Of a DNA stretch of 64,000 bases, positions 37,811 through 49,394 are shown in pieces. The stretch is taken from the NCBI GenBank assembly GCA_026936325.1, contig JAPTHN010000190.1, positions 403,255 through 467,254 on the forward strand, given 5' to 3'. Source of the DNA: Platynereis dumerilii. Its lineage: Eukaryota; Annelida; Polychaeta; Phyllodocida; Nereididae. The notes beneath the pieces are model-generated. The model ran no database searches and was not told the origin of the DNA. It was given only the letters and a program-made list of their open reading frames with translations. Made by a program: the position numbers and the translations under genes. Position 1 is the first letter of the stretch, and every line of letters starts with the position of its first letter.

Positions 37811-38070
37811 CCACGTATACATCTTATGTTGACAAAAAAGACTCTTTGCGATGACAAACAAGAGCAAAAATGAAAAGAGCCCCCAAAAAAAAAAGTTGAC
37901 AAATTCCCCAAAAAAAAAATCCGGTCCTGGCCCTTGTAAATTTTAAACACCTTCATAAAAGCAAGGTGCTATTTCCCTTCTTTTTTTTGGCCCATTTTCA
38001 CTTTCTGCTCCACCAGTACAGGTGGCATTTCTGCTTTCTTAATTAAAGTTTTTTCACAACTTTAATTAAT

Positions 38071-38319
38071 ATAGATAGATAGATAGATAGATAGTCAGAT
38101 AGATAGTCAGATGGATAGATAGATCGATAGTCAGATAGATAGATAGATAGATAGATAGATAGGCAGAAAGATAGACAGATAGATAGGCAGATAGATAGAC
38201 AGATAGATAGGCAGATAGATAGGCAGATAGATAGCTAGATCGAAGAAAATATTTGCACGTCGCATATACACTGCAGCAAAGAAAAACGAGTTTTCGTCAT
38301 TTTGCAGTGATGACACTTG

Positions 38320-38356
<37 letters not shown>

Positions 38357-38370
38357 GCACATAGATAGAC

Positions 38371-38404
<34 letters not shown>

Positions 38405-38687
38405 ATAGATGGAACACAATGCTCGTTACATATATACACTGCAAAAAACAAAAGCAGTTATCGTCACTTCGCAGGGATTGCACTTGGATAGATAGACAGA
38501 TAGATAGATAGACAGATAGGCAGATAGATAGACAGATAGATAGGCAGATGATAGACAGATAGATAGGCAGATAGATAGCTAGATAGATAGGCAGATAGAC
38601 AGCTAGATAGAAGAAAATATTTGCACGTCGCATACACACTACAGCAAAGAAGAACGAGAGATCGTCATTTTGCAGTGATGACACTTG

Positions 38688-38720
<33 letters not shown>

Positions 38721-38806
38721 GCACATAGATAGACAGATAGATAGGCAGATAGATAGGCAGATAGATAGCTAAATAGATAGGCAGATATATAGCTAGATAG
38801 ATAGGC

Positions 38807-38862
<56 letters not shown>

Positions 38863-38966
38863 GGAACACAATGCTCGACTCTGCTCGTTACATATATATA
38901 TATGCAGGGATTGCACTTGCATAGATAGATAGATAGATAGATAGATAGACAGATATACAGATAGAC

Positions 38967-39009
<43 letters not shown>

Positions 39010-39033
39010 CAGATAGATAACTAAATAGACAGA
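38071..39033. repeat. GATA/GACA satellite with alternating unique spacers
   Basis: Runs of GATA, GACA and GGCA are interrupted by two kinds of about 75-base spacers. Type 1 contains TTTGCACGTCGCATA (38,239-38,320 and 38,608-38,689). Type 2 contains GGAACACAATGCTCG (38,408-38,488 and about 38,860-38,920). Both end with GCAGNGATNNCACTTG-like sequence, so they are related to each other. Together they form a higher-order repeat of about 370-450 bp. The array lies exactly between the two convergent Harbinger genes. Tyr/Leu/Ser/Ile-rich frames over it are artefacts. Confidence 0.93.
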
Positions 39034-39190
39034 TTGATAGACAGGAAGTGAAAGTGATTTAAATGGGTTGTACAGATAGATACAAACCTAAAAATGTGCT
39101 ATTTTATGTACGTCACAAAAAATGTAGTTGTTGCAGGGAGGGATTTTTTTTTGGGGGGGGGGGGGTTTGTCAACATAAAGATGTGTACAA

Positions 39191-39233
39191 GGCCTGCTCT
39201 TTCTGGAGGAAGTGGTAAGCCCTTACAAGGGCT
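39191..39233 (-). promoter_or_regulatory. Histone-type 3' stem-loop and purine box, transposase gene
   Basis: Reading the minus strand after the transposase stop codon (39,302), AGCCCTTGTAAGGGCT begins about 68 bases downstream. It has a 6-bp stem and a TGTA loop, followed by TACCA and then CCAGAAAGAGCAGG. The flanking AACCCA before the stem and a CATCTT-ATGTTGACAAA stretch beyond the purine box match the + strand copy at 37,765-37,842. The two modules are thus homologous, in opposite orientation. This copy departs from the histone consensus at the stem base (A-U) and in the loop (G at position 2). Confidence 0.6.
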
Positions 39234-39301
39234 GGGTTAATTTGTGGTTTTTTAGGGGGGCATTGAATTGCTGTTGCTGCTGCTGCTTCTCTGCTTCATC
39301 T

Positions 39302-39930
39302 TCAAATTCTTTCCATCTGCCAGGGGACACTTCCTGCTGGGCTGTTCACGTAGTCTCGTAGGTAATCTCGGTACTGCTTGGCTTGTCTGGTGGCATTTCC
39401 ATATGCTGGAGCGAATCCAAGGTCATGCAAGGGTCTTCCTCTCCACAGTCCTTCAGTGACTTCATGGGTTGCAGGATCTTCTCTGTCGATTACGTCGTTG
39501 TCCATGGCTCGATGAATTCCTATTCTGTCTCGCAGAAGATTGTGTAGAGTGCAGGCTGCCAGAGTGATGGCTGCCACTCTGCCGGGTTTCTGGAGAATTG
39601 TAGTTAGGAAGCATCTGAACCAGGTTCCAGAGCCCTCCTCATGTTGGTGTCTTGTTTTGTAATTGCAGGAGCCACAGCAGCCAGGATTTCAGCAAAAATT
39701 TCAGGAGGCATTCTGCAGAAGTTGTAGTTGCCAGAGACATCATTGTTGGCCAATTCAGGCAGCAGCTGGTAGAAAAGGCCATGTTGTTCCCTCTGCAGCA
39801 GCCAATTCCGAATCCACCATCTCTTCATCCTCCTCCTCCTCCTCCTCCTCATTCTTCTTAGATAATAAGCGCCAGCAACAGCAGCAACAACAGCAACGTC
39901 AAGGTCTTCCCCAGCATCTTCATCAGCCAT
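39302..39930 (-). pseudogene. HARBI1-like Harbinger transposase, catalytic core deleted
   Basis: The N-terminal part (39,604-39,930) reads MADEDAGEDLD, an Arg-rich basic run with WW, then RMPPEIFAEILAAVAPAITK and QDTNMRRALEPG, the classic start of HARBI1-type transposases. The frame is open 48 codons further upstream, but the family start fits the ATG at 39,930. The C-terminal part (39,302-39,600) reads VAAITLAACTLHNLLRDR and then DYVNSPAGSVPWQ, the usual end of the family. The middle, which carries the DDE catalytic residues and is normally some 200 or more residues, is missing, and the two halves are in different frames. The junction lies near 39,590-39,603. The protein cannot catalyse transposition. 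Confidence 0.88.
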
Positions 39931-39984
39931 CATGTCTGTCCAGCATCCAGGAGTGTCCTCATCAAAGGTCAAGCAGCAAGTGAA

Positions 39985-40261
39985 GCAAGGCGGCCCTCTG
40001 CGGCCCTCTGCGGCCCTCTTTATTGGCTTTCGCAGCGCCCTCCTCCGCCGCGGTGCCCTTGACAACGGCGGCATGCTTTTTATTCCCGGCGATATGCCCT
40101 CGGGCCTACAGACATCCCCGTGGAGTACAAAACCATTCCTGCAGTCGTAAAAGCAATCCCCGGCGCTGTGAAAATATAGTCCGCCGCGGTGAAATAGCTT
40201 CCCTGAGGGGCAGTTACAGGTTCCCTGCGGGGTACTTTTTGTATCTACGTCTTAACCTGTA
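39985..40261. promoter_or_regulatory. GC-rich region upstream of the transposase remnant
   Basis: This contains tandem GCGGCCCTCT words (39,990-40,020), CCGCCGCGGTG twice (near 40,047 and 40,180) and CCCTGCGGGGTAC, similar in style to the left subterminal region. It is the presumed promoter side of the minus-strand transposase. No unambiguous TATA box is seen; CTATATTTT on the minus strand near 40,175 is a weak candidate. Confidence 0.4.
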
Positions 40262-41745
40262 AGAATTCTTTCTTATAAAAAGTTTAATACAGTAGAAGAT
40301 ACTACCAAATCACTCAGAGTTCTAGCGTGAAACTTTTTCCGTGTAAAACGTCATGGATACTTGTGTAAACACTCTCAGAGCCCCTGATAAATATCCCCTA
40401 GGTGTCTCTGCCATCGAGACCTGTTCAGAGACCCTTGTGGATTGTAAAATAAGTTAAATAACGTCGATCCGTGTTGCGACTTTGAACTCAAATCTAACCA
40501 ACTTGTAATTCATTCTCAGCTGAAATACACATATCTACGTGTAGAACAAGCCAATATCTTTACTTGCAAATAGTTTCAGGATTGTCAGATGTATAGTTTT
40601 CCCAGGAATAAGCTTTTTGCAAACGATGTTTTTTTTTTAAAAAAAAGATAGCTAAACTGAAGTGAAGATGCTCAGAAAAGAAGGAAGCAGAAATAAAAAA
40701 ATAAATAATTAGGCCTACTAGTGAAGTAATGAGTATTTCGTTCATCTAAAAGTGAATAATATAAGTTTAAAGGGTACTCAAACGAAATATGTTGCAAGAT
40801 TTACTAAATTGCAGAGGAAAATTTTGGAAAAAAATTGTTCAAGTTTTCAGATAAAGTAAACACATAATTATAATGGAAAGATGCAATTGTGCTGATCAGG
40901 AGTTCATACAATGCTTAAGATCTATTAATTCATGATCTAAAACTGCTAGTGGAATTTTACTTAGAATTGGCTGTACTTTTAACTGTCATTTTTCCTTTTT
41001 TGTTCAGTTCTTTTTTTAAAAGTCTTCTTTTAAAAATCCAATTAACATTGAAAATATTGGGTTTGATTATGACAAATCATCAGCATGATTACACACGAAG
41101 TGCCAATTTCACAGTGCAACTGTCCACTCTTTTTCTTTATCAAAGTGACAGACTATAAAAATGACAGACCTTGCAAACTACGAGTACTCAAGAGAATTAT
41201 TTGTAACCTTCCAAGTCTGCTTATTAACTGATAGACAAAATAGGCCTACTTTGAAGGTTTGAAGAAAATCCGTTCCTTTTTCAAAGAACCAGACACAACT
41301 TTGTAATGTTATTTCAAGTTTGGGATTAGCAAAGTCAAATGAGAATGTAATGTGAAGAATACGCTCCCCTTCCACGTGTTAGTGATTTCAAATTGTCACC
41401 AAAGAAGTCCAACAACATTTCATTGCAAAGAATTGCCACATTGGGGTAATTGTCCAGGTTTGTACCACAGCTTAGTTAGTAAAAGTATCATGATTAACTT
41501 CCTTAATAAATTGTAATTTGGGAAACATCAACTGTTTAGGACTATCTTCATTTACAAAAAAAAAATTCTTTCAGCATGAAAATTATTAGAAATTCTAAAG
41601 GAACTGACCCTTCATGTAATGAATTCCTTTTTTTCCTTACAAATTCCTTGTATTTTGACAGAACATTACGTGAAAATCACCTTTCACAAAATTATACCAA
41701 TAAAAAATAACAACTTCAAATAACAATTCCTTAAAATTTGATTCA
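40262..41745. other. AT-rich internal segment of Harbinger, no gene
   Basis: Composition drops sharply to that of the host, and no Harbinger-like words occur. It is bordered by GGGTAC...GTATCTAC on the left (near 40,229) and, inverted, GGGTACAGTATCTAC on the right (near 41,755). It may be a nested insertion within the transposon, but there is no empty copy to test this. The remaining 41,746-42,054 returns to GC-rich terminal sequence with a GTACCC/GGGTAC hairpin. Confidence 0.35.
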
Positions 41746-42054
41746 TTTTAAAGTAGATACTGTACCCTTTTTTAAGGGTACTTTTCTTGTTATATCACGG
41801 GGCGATATAAAAGTATCCCGCAAGAGGAGGAAATTTCTTTCCCCCCGGCGAACTTTTGGTGACGGCGTACAACTTTTCTTCCCGACAGGGAACAAAAAGA
41901 ACCCCGTGCCTTTCGTTGCATGGTTATCGATTAGCCTTAATTGATTACATAATTGCCGTTCGCGCCGTCCTAACTCAAAATCTTGCAAGAAATCGTCTGC
42001 CTCTGCGCCGCCGTCAATAAAAAGCTTACCGTCATCTCCCGTGAGACTGTGGCA

Positions 42055-43636
42055 TTATACTTTGAAATACTAGCAATGACTGTGAGCGTGACAATGCAAG
42101 ATAGAGAGATTTTGGAACGACAACATATTATAATTTTCAGTGTGACAACATTGCTGCAAGCAATATCAAAATGAAGTCACTGTCTGTTTTGCCTTTTGTG
42201 AATGAGCCATAACATCATTGGCTTGTTGTCTTTCCTCATCTTATATCTTCTCCCTACTTCCTATATCGTTCCATACATATTGTAATTTCACCTTCGCCTT
42301 TCTGCTCCTATTATTCATGCCTTCTAAAAAATATTTTATGATGTCTACTTGGATTGAATTATGTTGTGCCACCATCTACTATTGCCTCTAATCCATGCAT
42401 CAAATTGGACAGTTGTTTGGTATCACATCATCGGCCCCTCCAACAGGTGAGTAAAAGTGCTAGTTTGGAGAAGACAATTCCAAAGAGATTAGATTCCCAA
42501 AGCCAGACGATTGCCGTGTGATCTTAAGTGGATCACACTCTTTATGACTAGAAGCAGTATGGACTGATCAGGTGTAAGAAGCTTGTTCTGCCAAGAGTTA
42601 AGAAAATTTTTCTACTTTCAGGTTGTAGATATGGACTGCAAAATGTTTGAAAAAATGTTTCAAAGATCACACAAGGCCTGGAATTATTTTCTAAAGACTG
42701 ATGGACTTACATTATATGAGATTTTCTGATACAAAAAAGCTGATGTTATAAAAGGAGGAAAGGCTCGTTCAAATAAATAGTTTCTGGTTATGTGACGAAA
42801 ACACCTGCTTTTAGAAAGTGTTTGATGTCTACAATGGTTTATCCTGGTCAGGTATAAAGGTCACCCATTAAAATGATTAACCTGAAGACTTTCGCAAAAA
42901 GCAGGGTTGTGACAAAACTAAAGATGTTATACTGTGTCTATCTTGACACTAACCAAACCCTTACTAAATCGTAACCAAATTTAGCTTGCCAGTGATTCAC
43001 TTATTCAATACATTACAGATGACAGAATGTCCTGTATCTGTATACTTCATGTACAAGCGTAATTTCATGTGTGTATCAAGGTTTTCTTCCTTCCTGTACA
43101 CTTTGTTCTGTACTATTTTTCAGTTGTGTCTTGCCGAAATATTTCCTGCTTCCCTGTATCAAATCTCATCTTGGCATATTGTGATTTCTTTGCTGGGCTG
43201 TTGGTCTCTATTAATCTTGTCTGCTCTGAATCCCGTCCAACCTCAGCATTGATTGAAGTAGGTCTCACCCTCACTTTTCTTTTGTTAAAGTGTGTTACAA
43301 TCCAGATTTAATCAGCGACCACACCATGCGTCAAATTAAACAGCTGTTATCAATTACTCTGGCACCTTAATGGGCAGCCATGAGTTCTACTGGGGCTATT
43401 GCGATTTCAAGATGATTGGATTTTCAATGTTAAATGTTTATTCTCATTTTTATTGTATAGCAATGAAGCAGTCTGAAATGCCAAAGCTTCTCAGATTTTT
43501 GCCGACCAAAATGAAAAGAGCATATGTGTACGTTGAGGAAAATAACACATAATCAGATCCAGGAGTAATTAAGCATAATAAAGAACTCCCAGACTTATAA
43601 AAATCCTTATTATATTGGAGCAGCCTTTTTGCTGTA
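42055..43636. repeat. Unit 7, first part: tail, block D, start of module E
   Basis: The tail resumes after the Harbinger element (TTATACTTTGAAATACTAGC). Block D follows at 42,370-42,530, then module E from 42,610, nearly identical by eye to 27,970-28,935. It ends at the foldback element. Confidence 0.75.
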
Positions 43637-46600
43637 TAGTCCAGGAGATTTATGAAATGACCCAAAACAAATTGCAATAGTAATGTGCCATATACCAAAT
43701 GAAAGCTGAGGACCTCCTCTATAACATACCCAAAGTATACCAAAATCTAATTAGTGGAACATGGTTTTTAAGGGGGGTGAAGTATTTTGTGTCATACTCG
43801 TCCAGAATCTTAGTTGGTAACATAATGATTATGACTCAGAAGGATTAAATCAATACAAGACCCCAGTATGACTGTTTGTATTATTGCTCTGACTGATAAA
43901 CATCAATTTCAAGTATTATCATGAAGTTTCTGAGCATATTCAGTGTGCTAAGGCTCCATTTTGGGCTGGCCGAGGGTAAATTAAATCACATATACGCGGT
44001 TTTGCATATTTTGCTTAATGTTCCATGTATGGTAATGATTTTGGCATATTTGGATTCCTCACAAAAAGAGCTTACAGATGCATACCCACATTGCTATGTT
44101 AACTTAATTTTTCATTGAAATGTCTTGACTGTTTGGTTAGTTTGTCACTGCAAAATGATACAAATATAAATTGTGGCAATATAAAAAGGCCTGGGGTCCA
44201 GTATCTGTAGCATATGTGATGCTAACATTTGAGAGTGTCAGATATAGCTAGTTTCAGAGGTATATAATTTGATGTATAAATTCCTACTATTCCTTTTGAA
44301 GAAGGTGAAAAAATTGTCAATTGTGTGTCACTTGTGTGATACACATCCTAAAATCAGGATGGTTGGTAGATTTTAAGTGGATAGCAGAGGTTTACAGTCA
44401 CGATTCAGGGCAACTGTTAGTAATCCTATCACTGCCATTATCTATTCAATAAATTAAATTACTTACGATATTTATTGGTAACTTGTGTTTGTTTGTTTTC
44501 ACAATATTCACAATATCAAAACATTTTACATGAAACATAGTGGTCCAGGACGGACCAACAGAAATGATGGAAACAAATTAATGCAAGTATACTATATTAT
44601 GATTTTACATGATGTTCTCATGTGCAATCTTGAGCAACTTAGTTAGGTTGTATTGTGTTTTATTGGGCACCTTGGTTTCCTTGTTAATACAACTGCCTTT
44701 TCCCTAAAAAGTAAGATAAATGATGGTGTCTGGGTCAAAAATCTCCCGGAAACACAGAATCCTCCTTGTATTTTCATTTCTATCTATCATTATTACCAAA
44801 TAACTCATTCCTAACCAATTAAATGCTGGTGGAATGATAGCCCTTGATGTCAACTTTCATTTGGCACCTTGATTACATTGTTACTACAACTGTGAACCCT
44901 TCAAAAGCAAAATAAATGTTGCTGCCAGGGTCAAAAATCTCCTCGGAAACACGAAATCATTCCATGTATTTTCATTTCCACCTATCCTAATTACCAGATA
45001 TTTCATTCCTGACAAATGAAGTGGATTAGAATGGATAGCCCATGATGTCAGCTTTCATTTGACACCTTGGTTTCCTTGTAACTACAACTTTTAACTCTCG
45101 AAAAGCAAAATAAAGTTGCTGTCCCGGTTTAAAATCTTCTCAGAAACATAATATCCTCAAATGTATTTTCATTTCCACCTGTCCTAATCACCATATAACT
45201 CATTCCTAACCAACCAAACACATAGCCCTTGATGTAAGCTTGCAAGGCCTTTCCATCCTCATCCATTTGGTTTTTCAGGAATGCTTCATCTCATGATCAG
45301 GATAGGTGGAACTGAAAATAAATGGGAGGATTTTGTGTTTCCAAGGAGATCCTTGACACTGATGGCAACATTTATTCAGATTTTGTTGGGTTGAAAGTTG
45401 AAGTAACTGAGAAAACAAATGATCCAAATGAAAGCTGACATAAAGGGCTATCCATCCATGTCCATTTGCTTAGTTAAGCATTCTTGAGTCATCTGAAAAT
45501 TAGGATAGGTGGAAATTTAGATACAAGGTAGGATTTTGTGTTTCCGAGGAGATGTTCATCCCGGATATAACATTAATTTTGGTTTGGGAGGGTTGACAGT
45601 TATAGCAACAAGAAAACCAAGGTGTCAAATGAAAGCTGACATCAAGTACTAATCATCCACATCCATTTAATTGGTTAGGAAAGAGTTTTCCCATGATGAG
45701 GATAGGTGCAAATGCAATTCATGGGAGGAATTTGTTTTCCGAGGAAATTTTGGACCAGAAAAAAAAACATTAATATTACATTTGCAGGGTTGTATTAACA
45801 TGATACGAAGGTAGCAAATGAAAGCTGATGTCATGGGCTATCCATCCTAATCCATTTGACTGGAAAGAAATGAGTCAGCTAGTGATTAGGATAGGTAGAA
45901 TTGAAAATAAATGGGAGGATTTTGCGTTTTTCGAGGAGATTTTTGACACAAACAGCAATATTTATTTAGCTTCAGGAAGGTTGACAGTCACAGTAACAAG
46001 AAAACCAAGGTGCCAAATGAAAGCTGAAATCGAGTACTTATCATCCACATCCCTTTGATTGATTGGAAATTAGTTATCTGGTGATAAGAACAGGTAGAAA
46101 TCAAAATCCATTGGAGGATTTTGTGCTTTCGAGAATATATTCGACCTGGACAGCAACATTCATTATGCTTTTAGGGGGTTGGCAATTGAAGATAAAAGGA
46201 AACCAAGGTGCCAAATAAGAGCTGACATCAAGAGCTATCCATCCACATCCATTTGAATTGTTCTGAATAAGTAATCTGGTGATTAGGATCTGTGGAAATG
46301 AAAATACAAGGGAGGCTTTTGTGTTTCCGAGTGGAGTTTTGACAGGACAGGAACATTTATTTAGGTTTGGCAGGGTTGAAAGTTCTGGTAACAAGAAAAC
46401 CAAGGTGCCAAATGAAAGCTGACAAAAAGTGCTTTCCATCAACATCCATTTGATTGGTAAGAAATGAGTTATCTGGTGATTAGGACAGGTTGAAATGAAA
46501 ATCCAAGGGAGGATTTTGTGTTTCCGAGAAGAAGTTTGACCAAGACACCAACATTTATTTTGCTTTTGGAGGGTAGGCAATTGTAGTAACAAGGAAACCA

Positions 46601-47868
46601 AGGTGCCACATGAAAGCTCTCATCAAGGGCTATCCATTTGATAGGTTAGAAATGAGTCATCTAGTGATTAGGATAGAATTGAAAATAAATGGGACGATCG
46701 CGTGTTTCCGAGGAGATTTTTGACACTGTCGGTGACATTTATTTAGCTCTGACAGGGTTTACAATTCCAGTAACGCGAAAAACCCATGGAATGACAATTG
46801 ACAATAGAAACATCTGAAATATCTTTTCTGACAATATTTGGCATAAAAAAATCTGGGTGGCATCAACTATTGCAGAGGGTGTATGGAAACACCCTCTTGC
46901 AAACTGACCGGCAGTTCTGCCTCACCCGTGTTGCTGAAAGGTTACAGAATTACAAATCTAAATCTTTAAAATAGCACAGCTCATCAAAGAATCATCTCTT
47001 ACAGACATATTATGCCTCATTTGAAAGCTGGTATTTAGTTCTTGTCAAATGAGGTCATCAAACAGAGTTACTGATGTGGAATAAACTGAAAAATGTGAAA
47101 TGTGTAATAAATTTAATTTTTTTGTAAGTATCTGGCCATTATAAGGTGATATTTATAATGTAGAAAGAAATTAATGTCATTTTCAGATTCTGCATGTCTA
47201 AAAACATATAAATAGATGTGTCATTTGTTTATGTAGCTTGAATAGTTCCTGAGATAATTGGACTTAAGATAATGTGACATTGATGTCCTGGCTAATCGTG
47301 CTCCCTTGTGTTACAAAACTTCGGATATTTATATCACCAGGTCCTGCACACAGTGTACATGGCCTTTTGCGAAAACTTGAATAAATTATGGAAAGTACTA
47401 AATGATGTTATTCAAATGATAGCTGCCTTAATGAGGAATCCAAATATGACAAATTTATAGTTTTCATTGAATATCGAGAAGATAAACCAAACCGCATACC
47501 TGTGCTATCTTTTTCTTAGCTTCTGTGAGACCTAAATGGTCCAAAAGCAGGAGGACTGTGCTCAAGAACCTCATTATATTCATTGACTTTAAGGTCTGTC
47601 AGTTGTGGCAGCTATTCAGATGGGCTACAATGGGATTTGTATGGTTTCATTGCTTCTAAGTCAAAATTGTTATGTTAAAAACGCAAATTTGGGGCAAGTA
47701 TAATTACCAATAGTTACCCCCTATAAAAAACCATGTTCCACTAAGTAGATTTTGGTATACTTTGGATATGTTATAGAGGAGGTTCTCAGCTTTCATTTGG
47801 TGTATGGCACATTACTATTGCAATTTGTTTTGGGTTACCCCCCTTTTTTTCATAAATCTCCTGGACTA
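43637..47868. mobile_element. Foldback element, 4,232 bp, with inverted tandem-repeat arms
   Basis: The first 20 bases, TAGTCCAGGAGATTTATGAA, are exactly inverted at the end. Inverted similarity then continues for about 140 bp strongly and several hundred bp weakly. GTA is duplicated at both edges (43,634-43,636 and 47,869-47,871). The empty site TTTTGCTGTAGGTGTAATTC is preserved at about 49,445. Inside, a repeat of about 195-200 bp lies in three copies in one orientation and about eight in the other. No protein-coding gene is present. This is the architecture of foldback (FB/TU-like) transposons. Confidence 0.85.
44650..46800. repeat. 195-200 bp minisatellite, 3 units inverted against about 8 units
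   Basis: The unit contains TTTCCGAGGAGATTTTTGAC, AACCAAGGTGCCAAATGAAA and TCCATTTGATTGGTTAGGAA. Forward units start near 45,340, 45,540, 45,740, 45,928, 46,125, 46,320, 46,520 and 46,705. Inverted units carry the complementary word near 44,732, 44,932 and 45,130. The switch in orientation is near 45,270. Frames over the array, such as 46,101-46,601 on the minus strand, follow the repeat and are not genes. Confidence 0.9.
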
Positions 47869-49394
47869 GTAGGTGTAATTCCATAGGCATGTATAATTGC
47901 TGATAATACATAATTCTGGCCGTCCTAACTGTACCCCACTCTTTTAATTGCTATTGAATAGACCATTTGATCTATTCCAAATCAATCCACAGCAAACATG
48001 CAGCCAGACAGCTTGTCGCCGATACGCATTTCTGCTTGATACAACAGTATCAGGTGCTTGATACATCACTGCCCGCATTAGGAGAGGTCAGAATGGCAGT
48101 TTTGCACACAAGAAAGTGCCCGCATTTGCGAGGTGCCCGCATTAACGAGGTGCCCGCATTAGAGAGGTTTTATTAAGCATGAAAGAACAGGGAAATATTC
48201 GGTTCCAGGCCTAGATGTCCGTAATGGCGAGGTGCCCGCATTAGAGAGGTGGTCGTAAGGTGAGGTTCAAGTGTAGGCATTTTTATCTAAATAAGCCACT
48301 GACATCACTGTCTGTCTGATCTCAGTCTTTATTCAATGTATCACATCTAATCTAAACAGCAATGAAATTAATAGCTAATTATAGTTTTTGGTCAATTTTG
48401 TTGTCAATGAGCAAAAATCAAGGCATGTGTCAATTTCAGTCAGCGTGACTGCCTTTAATTGCTGTTAATTGCAGTTATGAGACACCTTCAGCCTCAAATA
48501 GTCTCCCCCCGTGTTCTTCATGGACAGAATTGCAATTTGGAAAGTTCAAAAGGTCCAATGCTTATAGTCTAATCATCCACAAACCACATATTTTATTCCC
48601 TGCAAGGAAAAACAAAGCTGCCTCAGTTGCTTGCAGTGAATTGTGGATCAAATGTGGCTGAAAAAGTCAACACGGCACACACTTGGGGTGACAGAAAAGC
48701 ACTACAATTGCAGCGAATTATGCATTTGACACTGCCTGAATAAAACAGATAGCAGTTGACATCACCTATAACTGTAATCTCAGAGACTTTTTGCAAGTTA
48801 CATAGTGTAGATTACTTCAAGTAATTATGATGCATTTTAACTACAATTCTGAGCTATTTCTTGCTATATCACTGCAATAATATACCTTCAAATGTCATTA
48901 ATCACCTTTTAGTTTGACTGATTCGTCAGTTAATTTATTAAAACGCAGGTAGCATATATGTAATATGTCTTTGTTATATCAGATAAGTACATAATGATTC
49001 TAAAATTGTGACTTTTGATGGTTGAGAGGCCTAAATATGGAGAAAAACTTGAGCATACTGCACACATAAAAAAATATAAGTATTTATTAAATTTTTCTAA
49101 TTAATGTGCTGAAGTTTTAATCTAAGACCATTTTTGACTTCACCAATGTATTCCTTAACCCTGAAAATGTATTTTTAGACACCAAGATTATCATTGTAGA
49201 TGAATTAGAAGTCAAGATATGACTGAAATTAATTTTGGCCGGCGGCCATCTTGAAAATCCAAAATCGCCGCCATAACCAATTAGGGGCCGGTGGTTCCTA
49301 CCAAAAATTGAAAGTAGACATACAAGGCAGGCTGTAAAAAAAAATTGGTGCTTTTGTCCGGAATGTCCACATGCATTTGCTAAGCTGCCTGACT
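47869..49394. other. 1.5-kb insertion with a pogo-like end, flanked by 71-bp direct repeats
   Basis: The module E sequence ATAAAGAACTCCCAGAC through GGTGTAATTCCAT appears both before (43,579-43,636 joined to 47,872-47,884 around the foldback element) and after (49,395-49,465) this stretch. Near 48,070-48,273 it carries about six copies of a GTGCCCGCATTAGCGAG-like word and ends GTAAGGTGAGGTTCAAGTG, then TA. This is the style of pogo/Tigger inverted ends (CACTTGAACCTCACC). No matching left end was found. The rest, 48,280-49,394, holds no recognised gene. A GGCGGCCATCTTG word near 49,242 fits a YY1 site. Confidence 0.5.

Larger units (their letters stand above)
34365..42054. mobile_element. Harbinger (PIF/Harbinger) DNA transposon, 7,690 bp, non-autonomous
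   Basis: The ends are short inverted repeats: TGCTACATTCTCACGG on the left and, inverted, TGCCACAGTCTCACGG on the right. TTA is duplicated on both sides (34,362-34,364 and 42,055-42,057), the usual Harbinger target. Sister units at about 12,400 and 27,345 keep the empty site. Inside are a MADF accessory gene on the + strand and a HARBI1-like transposase remnant on the - strand, converging on a GATA/GACA satellite. The outer regions are GC-rich, with repeated CCGCCGCGG-type words, and contrast strongly with the AT-rich host. The transposase core is deleted, so the copy can move only with help from another copy. Confidence 0.92.

Noticed and set aside
38071-39033. Repeat-spacer layout that could suggest a CRISPR array
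   Set aside because: The repeats are GATA/GACA microsatellite runs of variable length and the spacers are related to one another; the context is an animal transposon.
46101-46601. 166-codon minus-strand open frame
   Set aside because: It spans the 195-200 bp minisatellite and repeats with it. Its length reflects the repeat, not a gene.
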